Shown here: positions 60,988-64,000 of the stretch, one piece after another | How positions within the stretch are numbered: position 1 is the first letter of the stretch | How the letters are laid out: every line of letters begins with the position of its first letter | Source: Roseivirga sp. UBA6061 | Lineage (GTDB): Bacteria; Bacteroidota; Bacteroidia; Cytophagales; Cyclobacteriaceae | NCBI GenBank assembly: GCA_002427745.1 | Contig: DIYF01000106.1 | Span: 1 to 64,000, forward strand | Direction of reading: 5' to 3' | Length of the DNA stretch: 64,000 nucleotides | Position numbers and translations under genes: made by a program | Notes under the pieces: generated by a model | Databases searched by the model: none | Told to the model about the DNA's origin: nothing | What the model saw: only the letters and a program-made list of their open reading frames with translations

Positions 60988-63501
60988 TCAATAGGGGTCT
61001 ACATCATAGATGAACTCAACAGAAGTGTATTCCTTTGTTTTCAGCAACTCTATGTAGGCAGCGGAAATGATATCTTTCACTGCTTCAATTTTATACTTCT
61101 TCTCCACCTTCAGGTAGATTTCCATCAGGTACTTATCCCTGATTTTATTGATGATAGGCTCCTGAGGTCCCAGAATACGTGAGGGACCCAGGTCTTCTTT
61201 CAGGATATTGCACATATGATCTGCGGCCCTGGCGGTAAGCTGCTTGTCTTTACTTCTTACCAGAATCTTGATCATTCTTACGAAAGGGGGATAGTGATAA
61301 TTGTCACGTTCCCGCATTTCCATCCTGTAGAAAGCCTGGTAGTCCTGTTCAAGAATGAGCTTGATGATCGGTTGGTCAGGATTACCGGTTTGCAGAATCA
61401 CTTTACCGGGTACATCTCTTCGGCCTGCCCGGCCACTTACCTGGGTAACCATCTGGTAGGTGCGTTCAATCGACCGGAAATCCGGAAAGTGGATCATGCG
61501 ATCGGTATCAAAAACCCCTACAACACTTACCCGGTCAAAGTCCAGGCCTTTGCTCACCATCTGGGTGCCTACGAGAATGTCGATATCACCTTTTTCAAAA
61601 TCATGGATGATGTTCTGATAGGCATATTTGGTCCGGGTGGTTTCCAGGTCCATGCGCTGTATGCGTGCCTCAGGGAAAACCAGCTGCAGGTCTTCTTCGA
61701 TCTTTTCAGTACCCATGCCTACCGTACGTACCCGGGTGCTGCCACAAGCAGGACAGGTAACCGGTACGGGTTCCTTATAGCCACAGTAGTGGCAGTTGAG
61801 CTGGTTTTTATACTGGTGATAAGTAAGGCTTACGGCACAGTGAGGGCATTCAGGTATAAAACCACAGTCCTCACAGGTGATATAGTTAGAATAACCCCGC
61901 CTGTTCTGGAAAATGATAGCCTGCTCCTTTTTCTCAAGGGCCTGCTGTATAGCTTCTACCAGTACAGAAGAGAAGTGTCCTACAATGGTCTTCCGTTTAC
62001 GCTCTACCCGAACGTCAGCAGTGATCATTTCGGGTAGTTGTGAGCCACCGTAGCGCTGGCTCAGGGTTACCAGTCCGTATTTATTGCTTTCGGCATTGGC
62101 ATATGACTCAATAGAAGGTGTAGCAGAGCCCAGGATGGTTTTACCCCCATGAACATGAGCCAGGTAAAGTGCTACATCTCTGGCGTTGTAGCGGGGTGCG
62201 GGTTCGTATTGTTTGTAGGAGTTTTCATGCTCCTCATCTACGATGATCAGCCCCAGGTCCCGGAAGGGCAGAAAGACAGCACTGCGTACTCCCACAATAA
62301 AGGAGAACCGGCCATCCAGGAGACCCTGCCAGACTTCTACGCGTTCGTTGTCAGAGAATTTGGAGTGGTAAACTCCCATTTGATCTCCAAAGACAGCTTT
62401 CAGACGATTGACAATCTGTGCTGTAAGAGCGATTTCCGGCAGTAGGTAAAGTACCTGATCACCGTTTTCCAGTGCCGCCTGAATCAGGGAAATATAAATC
62501 TCTGTTTTACCGCTGCCGGTCACTCCATGGAGTAGCACGGTATTTTTATCTTCAAAGTGACTGAGAATCTCATTTTGAGCCATCTGCTGTACTTCACTGA
62601 GCTCTATGCTCTTACTACCCTGATCGAGGTCTGAAAACCGGGAAACAATCTCCTCAAATTCCACCATGATACCGTTTTTGATCAGGGTGCTCAGAGAAGC
62701 AGTTGAAAGCCCTGCCTGGCTGATGGTGTTTTTGGGTATACCGGCCTCGTTGGTTTCAGGAGACTGATAAATAGGTACTTCCTGCAGATATTTGAGGAGA
62801 ATGTCGCTCTGCTTGGGCCTTTTTTCCAGCTGCGCAAAGAGGAGTTCCAGCTGCTCTTCATTCTGAATGTACTGTTCACTCAGCCTGATCTTTTTAACGC
62901 GCTTGGGCTTGTATTTTTCCCTGACCTCTTCGTAGATAATGATGACCTCCTTCTGCACCAGTGACTTAATGTAGCGATAGGCACTTTTCATGGCAATGAG
63001 GTCTGCGGCTTCACGGTAGGTCAGCGAGTCATTGCTGTCCAGCGCATTCAGAATGACCAGCTCCCGATCATCAAAAGGGTATTCACTTTCCTGCCAGTCG
63101 TGGTCAGGGTGTGACTGAATGCGGGATTCGCTGCTGAGCTTTAAGCCGGAAGGTAGTGCTGCATTTACCACCTCACCCAAGGTGCACATGTAGTACTTCG
63201 CCATCCAGCGCATGGTAACCATCTGTCGCTCGGTAACCATAGGTTCAGTGTCCAGGAGTTCCAGAATGGGCTTGGCTACGTATACCTCAGGAGCAGTATG
63301 GTGGAGTTTTTCCACGATGCCCGTGATAACCTTCTTTTTTCCGAATTGCACAATGACCCGTACCCCGGGGCAAATGCTTTCCCTGATTTCTTCCGGTACC
63401 CGGTAGGTGAACAGCCTTGGGATGGGAACCGGGAGCGCTATATCGGCAAAGAGGGTATCGCTTCCCGCAGGGGCGTCAATATTTAGCTGGAGGTTATTCA
63501 A
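60988..63501 (-). CDS. priA: Primosomal replication protein N' (PriA helicase)
   Basis: 837 residues. The start is TTG at 63501; TAA comes just upstream in frame, and the DNA-binding N-terminus (FADIALPVPIPRLFTYRVPE) begins about 23 residues in, so no ATG fits. Helicase: Walker A GVTGSGKTEIYISL, DEEH in LIIVDEEHENSY, QNRRGYSNY, and zinc Cys in CEDCGFIPECPHCA, LNCHYCGY and TCPACGS, then LVGTQMVSKGLDFD. It restarts stalled replication forks. It is followed by an unknown membrane protein. Confidence 0.95.
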   Translation of the reverse strand: MNNLQLNIDAPAGSDTLFADIALPVPIPRLFTYRVPEEIRESICPGVRVIVQFGKKKVITGIVEKLHHTAPEVYVAKPILELLDTEPMVTERQMVTMRWMAKYYMCTLGEVVNAALPSGLKLSSESRIQSHPDHDWQESEYPFDDRELVILNALDSNDSLTYREAADLIAMKSAYRYIKSLVQKEVIIIYEEVREKYKPKRVKKIRLSEQYIQNEEQLELLFAQLEKRPKQSDILLKYLQEVPIYQSPETNEAGIPKNTISQAGLSTASLSTLIKNGIMVEFEEIVSRFSDLDQGSKSIELSEVQQMAQNEILSHFEDKNTVLLHGVTGSGKTEIYISLIQAALENGDQVLYLLPEIALTAQIVNRLKAVFGDQMGVYHSKFSDNERVEVWQGLLDGRFSFIVGVRSAVFLPFRDLGLIIVDEEHENSYKQYEPAPRYNARDVALYLAHVHGGKTILGSATPSIESYANAESNKYGLVTLSQRYGGSQLPEMITADVRVERKRKTIVGHFSSVLVEAIQQALEKKEQAIIFQNRRGYSNYITCEDCGFIPECPHCAVSLTYHQYKNQLNCHYCGYKEPVPVTCPACGSTRVRTVGMGTEKIEEDLQLVFPEARIQRMDLETTRTKYAYQNIIHDFEKGDIDILVGTQMVSKGLDFDRVSVVGVFDTDRMIHFPDFRSIERTYQMVTQVSGRAGRRDVPGKVILQTGNPDQPIIKLILEQDYQAFYRMEMRERDNYHYPPFVRMIKILVRSKDKQLTARAADHMCNILKEDLGPSRILGPQEPIINKIRDKYLMEIYLKVEKKYKIEAVKDIISAAYIELLKTKEYTSVEFIYDVDPY

Positions 63502-63561
63502 TTAATGCGGCAGACTCGAAATTCAGAGACGTAAATTAGTCAAAAAATGTACGCTTACTAT

Positions 63562-64000
63562 TCAAATTCCCAACTGCTTCAATACTTCTTCCAGGCTGTT
63601 TACCGGTAGCTGGCATGCCTTGTTATAACAAAGGTACCAGGTGGTCTTTTCATTAACCATGTCACGATTTTGCAGCAGCGCCAGATCACTTGTTTCCTGA
63701 GGCTTCTTAGCCACCACAACCTTGTTCGGAATGTAATGCTGGTTCAGAGCAAGCATGGCATCTGTAATGTCTTCACCAACGATGGCGATTTCAGCAGTAG
63801 GGTGGGTAAGCTTGCTGAAAAGTCCCGCCCAGTTGGCCAGGTCTTTCGGGGCTTTCGGCATCATTTTTTTTATCCGGCTGACCATACTGAGGGCCTTCTC
63901 GGTATAATCAGGATTATCCAACAGAAGCCCCAGAGAGTACAGGTTTTCCGCCATGAGCGAATTAGATGAAGGAATCACATTATCAAAGATTTCCTTTTTT
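63562..64000 (-). CDS. C-terminal part of a YyaL/DUF255-type protein (cut by window end)
   Basis: About 146 residues are visible; the gene runs past 64000. The stretch FDNVIPSSNSLMAENLYSLG matches the end of the glycosidase-like toroid in proteins of the DUF255/YyaL family (an N-terminal thioredoxin domain joined to a six-hairpin barrel). The final 80 residues (EIAIVGEDITDAMLALNQHY, TTWYLCYNKACQLPV) fit their C-terminal extension. Function is not established for the family. It lies 60 bases before priA on the same strand. Confidence 0.8.
   Translation of the reverse strand, partial: KKEIFDNVIPSSNSLMAENLYSLGLLLDNPDYTEKALSMVSRIKKMMPKAPKDLANWAGLFSKLTHPTAEIAIVGEDITDAMLALNQHYIPNKVVVAKKPQETSDLALLQNRDMVNEKTTWYLCYNKACQLPVNSLEEVLKQLGI

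Noticed and set aside
61216..62037. 273-codon plus-strand frame opposite priA
   Set aside because: It is fully antisense to the conserved helicase domains and has no start context or domain.
1..64000. CRISPR array
   Set aside because: No regularly spaced direct repeats were seen; the only close repeats are the two copies before fecR and degenerate protein-level repeats.
1..64000. Insertion sequence or transposase
   Set aside because: No transposase-like frame or terminal inverted repeats were found. The palindromes at 8322 and 18147 are short isolated repeats.

Overview
The window comes from a member of the Bacteroidota, probably a marine Cytophagales-type bacterium. The evidence is secreted proteins with type IX secretion (T9SS) C-terminal sorting domains, TonB-dependent receptors with carboxypeptidase-regulatory (and in one case STN) domains, a FecI/FecR pair, a hybrid two-component protein with TPR sensor, and several upstream regions that fit the Bacteroidota promoter TTTG-N19-21-TAnnTTTG. 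The genus is not determined.

Layout. 1-8.2 kb: an unknown secreted protein, a TPR/histidine-kinase/receiver/LuxR hybrid regulator, a decayed cadherin-like fragment, a small membrane protein, an aspartyl protease with a PDZ domain, and a LuxR-type protein with an unrecognised N-terminus. At 8.27-8.4 kb lies a terminator plus a probable tRNA relic interrupted by a palindrome. 8.5-31.4 kb: a long same-strand accessory locus. It holds an ECF sigma factor, a FecR anti-sigma, a large STN-type TonB receptor (no SusD partner), two tandem metallo-beta-lactamase-fold lipoproteins, two tandem glycerophosphodiester phosphodiesterase (GDPD) lipoproteins, five consecutive secreted proteins sharing one C-terminal module, a protein with two GDPD domains, and a 1505-residue protein made of a degenerate SASA esterase, two LamG-like domains, a metallophosphatase and a T9SS tail. 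I read this as a cell-surface phosphoester-processing and uptake system. That role is inference from domain content.

31.6-37.1 kb: an SLC5 sodium/solute symporter overlapping galactokinase, a tRNA-Met(CAT) on the minus strand, and a HAD phosphatase / mtnA / class II aldolase operon (methylthioribose or 5-deoxyribose salvage). 37.1-42.3 kb, minus strand: a YXWGXW-like protein, a PASTA / T9SS protein / rhodanese operon, and an mrp / NifU-C iron-sulfur operon. 42.5-47.3 kb, plus strand: dnaG primase, a ribBA-type gene, a secreted hypothetical and surE. 47.5-54.6 kb: a second TonB receptor, a TlpA-like thioredoxin, a membrane protein, a VOC protein, a secreted hypothetical, an alpha/beta hydrolase and a polysaccharide deacetylase. 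54.7-64 kb: a GNAT acetyltransferase, yidD, dcd, cysS, folE, a cation/proton antiporter, a membrane protein, priA, and the C-terminal end of a YyaL/DUF255-type protein cut by the window edge.

The part most worth follow-up is 8.5-31.4 kb. It has its own sigma/anti-sigma switch, a shared 18-nt motif upstream of the sigma and anti-sigma genes, duplicated enzymes of two phosphodiesterase-type folds, a terminal phosphatase, and an unexplained five-gene family of fibre-like secreted proteins. Housekeeping genes elsewhere show two losses of zinc ligands, in the DnaG zinc-finger region and in the GTP cyclohydrolase II half of RibBA.
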